This document shows, one piece after another, positions 18,464 through 25,939 of a stretch of 64,000 bases of DNA (position 1 is the first letter of the stretch; each line of letters begins with the position of its first letter). The position numbers were made by a program, and so were the translations under genes. The notes below the pieces were generated by a model. It worked only from the letters and a program-made list of their open reading frames with translations. It was not told the DNA's origin and made no database searches. Where the stretch lies: the NCBI GenBank assembly GCA_963759235.1, contig CAVWYO010000007.1, positions 1 to 64,000 of the forward strand, written 5' to 3'. Origin of the DNA: Bauldia sp963759235. GTDB lineage: Bacteria > Pseudomonadota > Alphaproteobacteria > Rhizobiales > Kaistiaceae.

Positions 18464-18541
18464 GACGGGTTCGAACTGGCCGCCGAGTTTGTAGAGGCGG
18501 AGACCGGCAAGGGTACCGATGGTTTGGATAGACGCCCTCAG
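18464..18541 (+). pseudogene. serine recombinase fragment
   Basis: The 26 codons DGFELAAEFVEAETGKGTDG then LDRRPQ match the recombinase at 9838 (EGFDLIAEFVEAETGKGADA, LDRRPQ). Nothing of the catalytic serine segment or the C-terminal domain remains. The rest of 17969-18651 shows no gene I can support. Confidence 0.6.
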
Positions 18542-18651
18542 TTCCGAGCGCCCACTCAAACATCACGTGTATGTCCTGCGCCTGCCATGCGATAAGCAGT
18601 ACAATCAACGGCCTGTTATCAAAGGTCGGCCGGGGTTAGAGCCAGCTCGCC

Positions 18652-20403
18652 GTGACGAACGCCGCCAGTCCGCCTCCCGAAGCCACGTCGCCGGGGCTTC
18701 CGGCGATGTTGCCGGCCGAGCTTCTGGCCATCATCTCCTTCGTCGAACGACTGCGGGCGGAACCCAATCAGTGTCTCGGCCTGTCGTCGCCGGAACCCTT
18801 CTGGAACATGATGCTGTATTTCATGCGGCGCCACCTGGAAGGCAAGCCGGTCACCGTCTCCAGCCTCGCCGACGCCGCCAAGGTATCGCACGGCACGGCC
18901 ATGCGGCGGATCGCCGAACTCGACTGCGCCGGCCTGATCGCGCGGCGCCCGCGCACCCCCACCGGAAAATCCGCGTCGCTCCACCCGAGCGAGGAACTGC
19001 TGCGGCGGTTCAATGAATACGCCCTGCACGTGAAGCGGACCGTCGGCCGCACCTTCGGACATCTCGGTGCCCGCGACGACCCCGCGGCCTACTATTTCGG
19101 CGCCTCCTATATGGCCGCGCAGATCATCACGGCGCCCGAGGACACCGGCATCAGCGGCACCGGCCCGATCCGCCTCCTTGTCAACGACAACCCCAACTTC
19201 CGGGTTCTGGAGGCCATGCGCCCCGACCTCGAAAGGTGGCTCGGGGCGAGGATCGAGATGACGCTTGCCGACATAGACCGGCTGCACGGCGAGATCGTCG
19301 CCAACGGCAAACGGCGAACATCGCGGTTCGATATCGTGGCGGTCGAGAATACGCTTGTCGGCGCGTATGCCGAGGCCCGCATCCTCCAGCCCCTCGACGA
19401 ACTGATCGCGGCCAGCCTGCTCAACCCCACCGATTTCCTGCCCACCGGCTGGGAGGCTGTGAACTATCGCGATCTCCAATACGGGGTGCCGTTCCAGCCG
19501 ATGCCGGAGCTTCTGTTCTACCGCAAGGACCTGTTCGAGCGGGCGGGCCTGGCGCCGCCTGAGACGGTCGAGGAGGTCGTCGCCGCGGCACGGGCGCTGC
19601 ACAGGCCGAAGCAGGGCTTCTCCGGAATTGTTTGGGCCGCCGGACGAGGCTCGCCGACCGGTCGCAGCTACATCGAGATTCTCGGTAGCTTCGGCCGGCC
19701 GCCGCTCAACCTTCGTCCGGTCGGAACCGACTTCGACATACGCGACATCAGCGGAGCCGCCCGCCAGCCGACCATCGACACCGAGTCCGGCCGCCTCGCG
19801 GCGGCCTACCTCAGATCGCTTGTTGACTACTCACCGCCCAACATCCTCGACATGGACTGGGAGCAGGCGGGACGCACCTTCATCGCGGGCAACGCGGCGA
19901 TGATGTACGCCTTCACCTCGCAGGCGGCGAAGATCGAATACACGGCTCGGTCACCGGCAAGAGGGCGGGTCGGATTTCTTGCGCTGCCGCGCGGCGCCGG
20001 CGGCCGCAACGTCGCTCCGGTCGGCGGCTATGCCCTCGGGATTCCTGCCAACGTATCGCCACGGCGCCTCGACCGCATCTTCCGCATTCTGGAATGGCTG
20101 ACCTCGCCGCAGATCACCAAGCTACTCGTGCTCCGCGGTGCGACCGTCAGCCCGCGTTTCAGCGTCAGCAACGATCCCGAGGTGAGGGCCGCCCGTCCGA
20201 TCATCTCGATCGTTGACCGATTGGCGAGGAACGGCCAGCTTCAGATCTGGCAGCGCCCGCCGGTGCCGGAGTTCGCCCGCATCGTCAACGTCCTCGGCAA
20301 CGAAGTCCATGACGCGCTGGCCGGCAGGCGCGAGATCGGCGAGGCGCTCGCCCGTGCGCAGAGCGATTGCGAAAAGATCATGCGCGCGGCCCTCAGGCGC
20401 TGA
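18652..20403 (+). CDS. one-component regulator: winged-helix DNA-binding domain fused to a solute-binding-protein domain
   Basis: This intact 583-aa protein starts at GTG 18652 (ATG 18706 is possible). Residues about 20-135 form a winged helix-turn-helix (FWNMMLYFMRRHLEGKPVTV, SSLADAAKVSHGTAMRRIAE, GLIARRPRTPTGKSASLHPS). From about 165 onward the chain reads like an extracellular sugar-binding protein of the MalE type: IRLLVNDNPNFRVLEAMRPD, FDIVAVENTLVGAYAEARIL, YGVPFQPMPELLFYRKDLFE, GNAAMMYAFTSQAAKI and GGYALGIPANVSPRRLDRIF. There is no signal peptide, so the binding domain is cytoplasmic and should act as a ligand sensor. It converges on the TRAP binding-protein gene (25 bp between stops) and is the best candidate to recognise the palindromes at 21550 and 24474. 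The function is inferred. Confidence 0.8.
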   Translation: MTNAASPPPEATSPGLPAMLPAELLAIISFVERLRAEPNQCLGLSSPEPFWNMMLYFMRRHLEGKPVTVSSLADAAKVSHGTAMRRIAELDCAGLIARRPRTPTGKSASLHPSEELLRRFNEYALHVKRTVGRTFGHLGARDDPAAYYFGASYMAAQIITAPEDTGISGTGPIRLLVNDNPNFRVLEAMRPDLERWLGARIEMTLADIDRLHGEIVANGKRRTSRFDIVAVENTLVGAYAEARILQPLDELIAASLLNPTDFLPTGWEAVNYRDLQYGVPFQPMPELLFYRKDLFERAGLAPPETVEEVVAAARALHRPKQGFSGIVWAAGRGSPTGRSYIEILGSFGRPPLNLRPVGTDFDIRDISGAARQPTIDTESGRLAAAYLRSLVDYSPPNILDMDWEQAGRTFIAGNAAMMYAFTSQAAKIEYTARSPARGRVGFLALPRGAGGRNVAPVGGYALGIPANVSPRRLDRIFRILEWLTSPQITKLLVLRGATVSPRFSVSNDPEVRAARPIISIVDRLARNGQLQIWQRPPVPEFARIVNVLGNEVHDALAGRREIGEALARAQSDCEKIMRAALRR

Positions 20404-20427
20404 CCGCGCGTATGACTTCGGGGGGAG

Positions 20428-21444
20428 CTATTTGATCGCCTCGATCTGTTGCAGCACCTCGGCGGCATCGGGGTGTGCCGCGAGGAACTTGTCATACATC
20501 GGCTGCATTCGCTGCTTGAACGGCGCGACGTCGTCAAGCTGGAGCACCGTCGCGCCACCTTCGTCGACCGCCCTCTGGAGAAGTCCATCGGCCGGATCGA
20601 GCCAAGCATGGCTGATCGACTCCATGCCGCCCCCGATCACATCAGCGACGATCTTCTGATACTCAGGGGGCAAGGAATCCCAGAAGATCTTGGAGACGAG
20701 AAACCCATCGACGGAAAAGATGTGGTTGACGATTGTGTAGTACGGCGCCACTTCGTACAGCTTGGCCGTGTAGTAGTTCGCCTTGTTGTTATCGAGGAAG
20801 TCGATCAGGCCGGTCTGCAGCGAGGTATAGACCTCGGCGAAAGGGATGGGCGTCGGGCTGGCGCCAGCAAGCCGCCACATCTCGACGTGGGCCGGGTTCT
20901 GGATGACCCGCATCTTCTTGCCCTGGATGTCGTCGATGTTGTGGATCGGGAAGGTGCTTATGAAGTTGCGCCCGCCGGACGTGTAGCAACCGAGGTTGAC
21001 GAACCCGGCCGCCTCCAGTTCCTTGTCCGCTCGGTCGAAGACGAGCTTACAGGCCTTGATGGCATGTTCCTCGTCGCGGAAGACGAAGGGGAGATCGAAG
21101 ATTCCGGTGATCGGGGCGTAGTCGGTCAAGAACCCGGAGCTGCCGGGGGTTGCCTGTATGGAGCCGAGCCTCAGGCCTTCGGTCACCTCGACGATGCCGC
21201 CGAGCTGGCTACTGCCGAAGATCTGAAAGTCGACGTCGCCATTCGTCTCCTTGCGGATTTCGTCGAAGAGCTTGCCGAACGCGACGACGTTTGGTGCATC
21301 GTTGGGTTCGGCGAAGCTGACTTTTGCGGTATATTTCGCTGCGTCGGCGGCGGTGGATACGCCGATCCCGACCGCCAGCGCCGCGAACGCCGCCAGCAGG
21401 CGGCCCGGGCGCCTCTGCCTCTCGGTGGTGATGTTGGGGTGCAT
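20428..21444 (-). CDS. dctP: TRAP transporter substrate-binding protein
   Basis: ATG at 21444 is chosen for its GGGAGGACC ribosome site and for the signal peptide it opens (residues 1-36, ending STAADAA). The 338-aa product has DctP-family landmarks: the KVSFAEPNDAPNVVAFGKLF start, FQIFGSSQLGGIVEVTEGLR, and YTSGGRNFISTFPIHNIDDI followed by GKKMRVIQNPAHVEMWRLAG. The Arg in K-M-R-V-I-Q-N usually binds a ligand carboxylate in this family, so an organic acid is likely. It serves the fused permease at 22493, although an EamA gene lies between them. A 17-bp palindrome sits 106 bp before the ATG, suggesting its own promoter. Confidence 0.87.
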   Translation of the reverse strand: MHPNITTERQRRPGRLLAAFAALAVGIGVSTAADAAKYTAKVSFAEPNDAPNVVAFGKLFDEIRKETNGDVDFQIFGSSQLGGIVEVTEGLRLGSIQATPGSSGFLTDYAPITGIFDLPFVFRDEEHAIKACKLVFDRADKELEAAGFVNLGCYTSGGRNFISTFPIHNIDDIQGKKMRVIQNPAHVEMWRLAGASPTPIPFAEVYTSLQTGLIDFLDNNKANYYTAKLYEVAPYYTIVNHIFSVDGFLVSKIFWDSLPPEYQKIVADVIGGGMESISHAWLDPADGLLQRAVDEGGATVLQLDDVAPFKQRMQPMYDKFLAAHPDAAEVLQQIEAIK

Positions 21445-21534
21445 GTTGGTCCTCCCATGTCTCTGGTCTCTAGGCCAGAATTTGGACACTGAGGTCTTTT
21501 GCCTCTTCGACAGGATGGCACGGGCGGCTTGCGG

Positions 21535-22467
21535 TCACGAAGCGTCTATTGGTCCAGATTGGACCAGTTCCCGCTTTGGGTCGGTTACCCTCTGGCGGGC
21601 GCGGCGTCGCTCCCGGTGCATCGTATAGAGCCCGCTCGCGACGACGATCGTCGCGCCGAAAAGAACGGCGGGCCGGACAACGTTGCCGAACAGCACCGCG
21701 CCGTAGATGATCGCCCACAGCATCATAGTGTACTGCATCGGTGCGACGATCGCCGCCGGCGCGGCCGCGAAGGCGCGCAGGATGACGAACTGGCCTGTGC
21801 CCATGACAAGGCCAGCGGCCGCGACCATTGCGAAATCGCCGAGGGACGGCATGCGGAAGGTGAGGAGCGCGCCCGGAAAGCTGGTGGTGAATAGTCCGAT
21901 CATCACCGCGGAGACCATGACGGAGGGGCTTTCCTCGCGGCCTAGCCGGCGCATGATCAGCACGGTCATCGCCAGGGTGACGAGGCTTCCGAACGCTGCC
22001 AGATGGCCGGCGCCGATGACCGTGAAATCCGGCCGGATCATGATCAGGATGCCGACGAAGCCGGCGAGAACTGCTCCCCATCGATGCCTGCCGACCTCTT
22101 CACCAAGGATCGGAATCGACAGGACGGTAACCAGGAGAGGTGCGCAAAAGGCGATGGCGTAAAATTCGGCGAGGGGCAGACGCGATATGGCGAAGAAGCC
22201 GAGGATGGTCCCCAGCCCGGCGGAGAGCCCGCGGAGCAGGACCAGCCAGGGGTGGTGCAAGCGCGTCGGGCGGCGTCGCGAGACGGCAAGTATCAGCGGC
22301 AGCGTCGCGAAAATGGCCTCCATGAAGATGATCTGGAAGATCGAGTAGCGAACGCTGAGCAGTTTCACCAGGGCGTCCGTCGTCGCGAACAGTGCGTTGG
22401 CGAGAAACGCCAGCGCGATGCCCCGAACGACATACTCGTCAGCCATGTCTTGCGACATGACTGTCAT
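21535..22467 (-). CDS. EamA/DMT-family transporter
   Basis: This 310-aa membrane protein has ten hydrophobic segments in two homologous halves, the drug/metabolite transporter layout. Landmarks are the first-helix segment FLANALFATTDALVKLLS, RGLSAGLGTILGFFAISRLP, LAEFYAIAFCAPLLVTVLSI and GAVLAGFVGILIMIRP at the end of the first half. The second half has GTGQFVILRAFAAAPAAIVA and MLWAIIYGAVLFG. Such proteins export or exchange small metabolites. It lies 25 bp after the TRAP permease gene on the same strand and before dctP, so it is probably in the same transcript. Its substrate may be a product or relative of the TRAP substrate, which is an inference. Confidence 0.83.
   Translation of the reverse strand: MTVMSQDMADEYVVRGIALAFLANALFATTDALVKLLSVRYSIFQIIFMEAIFATLPLILAVSRRRPTRLHHPWLVLLRGLSAGLGTILGFFAISRLPLAEFYAIAFCAPLLVTVLSIPILGEEVGRHRWGAVLAGFVGILIMIRPDFTVIGAGHLAAFGSLVTLAMTVLIMRRLGREESPSVMVSAVMIGLFTTSFPGALLTFRMPSLGDFAMVAAAGLVMGTGQFVILRAFAAAPAAIVAPMQYTMMLWAIIYGAVLFGNVVRPAVLFGATIVVASGLYTMHRERRRARQRVTDPKRELVQSGPIDAS
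21550..21566. promoter_or_regulatory. GGTCCA-N3-TGGACC operator, upstream of dctP
   Basis: TGGTCCA-GAT-TGGACCA is a perfect 17-bp inverted repeat with a 3-bp spacer. It lies inside the last codons of the EamA gene and 106 bp upstream of the dctP start. The same 6-bp arms and spacer length occur at 24474, the other control point of the locus. Two sites of this kind flanking one transport locus indicate one regulator; which protein binds is an inference. Confidence 0.6.
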
Positions 22468-22492
22468 GGCGTTGCCGCAACGATCCGTCCCG

Positions 22493-24373
22493 CTACTCCA
22501 GAACGCTCCAGAGCCCGAGAACGAGGGACGGGACGAAGGCTATCAGCAATAGGATGATCAGCGCAGCGATGAGGAACGGTACGCATTCGCGAAAGATGCC
22601 GCCGACGGGAAGTCGGGTGATTGATGCGGTTATGAAGACGAAGATTCCGAACGGCGGGGTGAGACCGCCGAGCATCATAGTGATGATCACGACGATGCCA
22701 AAGTGAATTGGATCGAATCCGAGGGAAAGCGCGAGCGGCAAGAACAGCGGCACAACGATCAGCATCCCGGCCGAGCCGTCAAGAAACGTTCCCGTGACGA
22801 GCAACGCGCCGATCACCAGGAGGATGACGATGCCGGGCGAGTTGCCGAAGGTGCTGAGCGAGGAAGCCAGGATGTGCTGGGGAAGCTGTTCGGCGATGAG
22901 CACCCAGGCGAAGGGAACGGTCACGCCGATGAGAAACCCGATCAGCGCGGTGTCGAGCGCGGCGTCGACAAGCGTTCGATAGAGCGTCCTCAGGTTGTAG
23001 GCGCGGTAGACGATTGTGCCGAGACCGAGCGCCCACAGCACGGCGATCACCGCCGCTTCGGTGGGCGTGACGATGCCGAAGCGAATGGTGCCGATAATCG
23101 CCACCGCCAGCCCGAGCGACGGCACGGCCCGCCCGAATGCGCGAAAGATCTGCGGCAACGGCAGACGTGGCTGATTCGTCTCGAAACCCCGCCAGCGGGC
23201 TGACAGATAGACGACAACCATCATTGCCAGGGTAATGAGGATGCCGGGGACGACACCGCCGACGAAGAGCCGGGCCACCGAGGCGTCGGCGATCGAGGCG
23301 TAGACCAGCATCGAAATCGCCGGCGGGATGATGTTCGGCACGATTGAGCTCGCCGCCGTGGTGGCGCAGGCGAATGCCGGCGGATAGCCGCGCCGGATCA
23401 TCTCCGGTACGAGGATCTTCGAGGTGCTGGCGGCGTCCGCCGCCGAGGAGCCGGAGATGCCACCGATCAGGGCGCTGTTGACCACATTGGCCTGCGCCAG
23501 GCCGCCCCGCAGGTGGCCGACCAGCGACGTTGCAAAATCGATGAGCCGAGTGGTTACCCCGCCGATGTTCATCAGGTAGCTGGTCAGCAGGAAGAAGGGG
23601 ATGGCGAGCAGGATGAAGCGATTGGCCCCGGCGACCATGTTCTGCATGATCGCCGCCGGCGGAAGCATGCTTCCGTCGGTCCAGGTGGTCGCGAAGACGG
23701 CAAAGGCGATGGCGAAGACGACCGGCACGCTCAGAACCAGCGGGATGGCGAAGGCGATCACCATGAGGAGACTTGGGCTGACCCCGGGGAATGGCACCAG
23801 GCCGGCAACCGAGGTGAGCAGATAGGTGAGCAGTGCGAGCCCGAGCGCGACGCCGCCGCGCACGAGCCGGCGCGGATCTTCGAGCGACATCAGGATCTGA
23901 TAGGCGAGCAGCATCGCGCCGCAGAACGGCACGAGGACATATTTCAGATAACTCGGCCATTGCAGTCCGCCGCTGAGGCCACCGACCCTGTCGATCAGGA
24001 TCGCCCCGCCTGCGATCATCATGATCGAGACATACGCGACGACGTAGTCCTCGACCGACGCAAGGAGGTGGCGCAGTCGGGTGCCCGACAGCCGCTGCGC
24101 AAGATCGAAGGCGATGTGCCGGCCCTGACGGTAGCCGTAGGGCACCCCGACCAGGATCAGCCAGACGAAGATCCACGAGGCAAGCTCGTCGGTCCAGGTG
24201 AAGGCGGCGTTGAAGACGTAGCGGGAGATGACGCCGGCGAGCACGACGACGGTCATCGTCACCATGCCGAAGACGAGCGTAACCTCCAAAAGCCAGTCGA
24301 AGGCGAGGAGCCCCCGCCTCAGCCAGCGCCCGGCCGACCCGCCGCGGGTCAATTCCCAGGTGCCTACGTTCAT
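22493..24373 (-). CDS. dctQM: TRAP transporter fused small and large permease subunits (DctQM)
   Basis: The 626-aa protein joins both membrane subunits. Residues 1 to about 165 are DctQ-like with four helices (VTMTVVVLAGVISRYVF, then WTDELASWIFVWLILVGVPY, the family's E-L motif). From about 175 to the end is DctM, with MVAGANRFILLAIPFFLLTS, GGISGSSAADAASTSKILVP, the re-entrant FLDGSAGMLIVVPLFLPLA and a closing MMLGGLTPPFGIFVFI. Fused QM permeases are common in proteobacteria. Together with dctP this makes a sodium-driven high-affinity uptake system. The gene is divergent from the SDR gene at 24565; the 191-bp gap contains the 24474 palindrome. Confidence 0.88.
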   Translation of the reverse strand: MNVGTWELTRGGSAGRWLRRGLLAFDWLLEVTLVFGMVTMTVVVLAGVISRYVFNAAFTWTDELASWIFVWLILVGVPYGYRQGRHIAFDLAQRLSGTRLRHLLASVEDYVVAYVSIMMIAGGAILIDRVGGLSGGLQWPSYLKYVLVPFCGAMLLAYQILMSLEDPRRLVRGGVALGLALLTYLLTSVAGLVPFPGVSPSLLMVIAFAIPLVLSVPVVFAIAFAVFATTWTDGSMLPPAAIMQNMVAGANRFILLAIPFFLLTSYLMNIGGVTTRLIDFATSLVGHLRGGLAQANVVNSALIGGISGSSAADAASTSKILVPEMIRRGYPPAFACATTAASSIVPNIIPPAISMLVYASIADASVARLFVGGVVPGILITLAMMVVVYLSARWRGFETNQPRLPLPQIFRAFGRAVPSLGLAVAIIGTIRFGIVTPTEAAVIAVLWALGLGTIVYRAYNLRTLYRTLVDAALDTALIGFLIGVTVPFAWVLIAEQLPQHILASSLSTFGNSPGIVILLVIGALLVTGTFLDGSAGMLIVVPLFLPLALSLGFDPIHFGIVVIITMMLGGLTPPFGIFVFITASITRLPVGGIFRECVPFLIAALIILLLIAFVPSLVLGLWSVLE

Positions 24374-24473
24374 TCGCTCTTGCCCTTGACCAGCCGGCCA
24401 TCGCCCGATCTGCCGGGTCGTTTCCTCTGGACGCTAGCTTGACCGCCGGCTCCGCGCTCCACAATCCCGATCC

Positions 24474-24488
24474 GGTCCAATGTGGACC
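24474..24488. promoter_or_regulatory. GGTCCA-N3-TGGACC operator between dctQM and SDR
   Basis: GGTCCA-ATG-TGGACC is a perfect 15-bp inverted repeat in the 191-bp divergent gap, 101 bp from the permease start and 77 bp from the dehydrogenase start. It has the same arms and spacer length as the site at 21550. It is well placed to control both transcripts at once. Confidence 0.62.
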
Positions 24489-24564
24489 AAAGAGCGCCTC
24501 GTCACGAGCGGTTTCCCGTGAGAGCATCCCGCCCCAAGAATGTGGGGAGGGAGCGCGGCAGCGG

Positions 24565-25311
24565 ATGTCAGGAACCCTGATCATCACCGGCGGCAGTCGA
24601 GGAATCGGCGCCGCGATTGCGACCCTTGCCGCGGAGCGCGGCTTCGACGTCGCGATCAACTTTCTCAAGACGCGCGACCGGGCCGAAGCCGTCGCCGAGG
24701 CCGTCGTTGCTCGCGGCGCCCGCGCTGCCGTCATCCAGGCGGACGTGCGCGAGGAAAGCGGCGTGGTGGAGCTGTTCGAGGCGGCGGAGCGCGATCTCGG
24801 GCCGATTGGCGCTGTCGTCAGCAATGCCGGCGGAGGGCTCGGCAACTGGCCGATCGAGACCGTAACGGCGGAGCATCTGGCGGAGATGCTCGCGCTCAAC
24901 CTGTCCAGTGCGGTGTTCTGCGCACGCGAGGCGGCGCGCCGCATGTCGGTCCGCCATGGCGGCCAGGGCGGCGTTATTCTCAACGTGTCGTCGATGTCGG
25001 CCTTCAACGGCGGCATGCCCGGACTTGCGACTTACGCGGCGGCCAAAGGCGGGGTCGAGAGCCTGACCGTGGCGCTGGCCAACGAGCTAGGCCCTCAGGG
25101 TATCCGCGTCAATTGCATGCGGCTTGGCGCCATCGACACCGAGGTGCATGTCGGCGAGACGGCCGAATGGCGCGCCGCACTCACCCAGACCATCGTCCTC
25201 AAGCGGTACGGGACTCCGCAAGAGGCAGCGCGCTCGGCGCTGTTCCTGCTGTCGCCAGAGGCATCCTACATTACTGGAGCCATCATAAGTGTATCCGGAG
25301 GACGTCGCTGA
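24565..25311 (+). CDS. short-chain dehydrogenase/reductase (SDR)
   Basis: The 248-aa protein starts at ATG 24565; the frame is open further upstream but lacks family sequence. It has the classical SDR motifs: the NAD(P) site TGGSRGIG at residues 7-14, SNAGG, the catalytic Ser in NVSSMSAFN, Tyr and Lys in YAAAK, and IRVNCMRLGAIDTEV after the active site. The end ASYITGAIISVSGGRR is also typical. Such enzymes oxidise or reduce alcohols, sugars or beta-keto acids. It is the only enzyme in the TRAP locus and shares its palindromic control site, so it probably acts on the imported compound. The exact substrate is unknown. Confidence 0.87.
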   Translation: MSGTLIITGGSRGIGAAIATLAAERGFDVAINFLKTRDRAEAVAEAVVARGARAAVIQADVREESGVVELFEAAERDLGPIGAVVSNAGGGLGNWPIETVTAEHLAEMLALNLSSAVFCAREAARRMSVRHGGQGGVILNVSSMSAFNGGMPGLATYAAAKGGVESLTVALANELGPQGIRVNCMRLGAIDTEVHVGETAEWRAALTQTIVLKRYGTPQEAARSALFLLSPEASYITGAIISVSGGRR

Positions 25312-25939
25312 AGGGCTGGGCTCCCTTCCTGGCGTGCGTTGTTTCGCTCGCCGGAAACAACGCGGATCGACGGATTCGTGATGTCGGCGCAGACGAATGC
25401 ATCCCTCGCTTCAAACGTCGAGATCACTACGATCAGTGCCGATTGCTCACTCGTTTTTTCCATCGGGGACGGGGCCACGCTAACGCTGTGTCAATACTGA
25501 GAGGGGCCGGTTTAAATCGACGGATGATCTATTTCTGCCGCAGCAGAACGTTCGAAATCCGCCATTTGGCTGGAGAACGTTGGAGCCGGGTTTCTCTCCC
25601 TCCGCCAGTTAGCGCTGCAAGATATTCTCCGCGGCGTCCAAACGCGATCCATTGCGCGCGGTTCTGCGCCATTCCCCGACAGACCTCCGTACTCGATCGC
25701 GCCACCGACTGCCTCGTCGTTCTCTGTTTTCCCTTCTCTTCTCTGAACCTCCAAACTCCGTCGCTTCAGTACGGAGTTCGAAACGTCAGGAAATCAGCGG
25801 GTTCTGCGCGCTCGCCTTTTGTGCGAAGTTGAGGTTGCTCTCGCCCAACCGAAGCGCACCTTTTCCACGGTCGCTGGGCTGACATTCGACGTGTTGATCG
25901 ATAGCCTAGCGCCTAGGTTGTCCAAGTGGAGGTGGGGGC
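25312..25939. other. intergenic, holds a repeat and one tiny ORF
   Basis: No domain is visible. A 39-codon frame at 25381-25500 (MSAQTNASLASNVEITTISA, then DCSLVFSIGDGATLTLCQY) has protein-like composition but no ribosome site and no family I know. The 37-nt repeat copy at 25571-25607 lies here. The right end leads into the restriction gene. Confidence 0.4.
25571..25607. repeat. direct repeat copy A (37 nt, partner at 47024)
   Basis: This segment matches 47024-47060 in the same orientation with a single mismatch; the last 29 nt are identical. It ends in CTCCCTCCGCCA, a sequence like the 3' end of a tRNA acceptor. Downstream at 25621 GATATTCTCCG partly pairs with the GGAGAA at the start of the repeat. 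The two copies bound a 21.4-kb block that includes the restriction genes, the IS21 elements and the GH42 locus. Confidence 0.7.

Noticed and set aside
22779..25016. A 745-codon minus-strand frame across the TRAP permease and SDR genes
   Set aside because: Arg/Ala-rich shadow frame overlapping two well-supported genes on both strands.
25579..25607. tRNA-like 3' end (GGGTTTCTCTCCCTCCGCCA)
   Set aside because: The T-loop would be TTTCTCT instead of TTCRANY and no anticodon or D arm can be folded upstream, so it is not a tRNA gene; kept only as a repeat.
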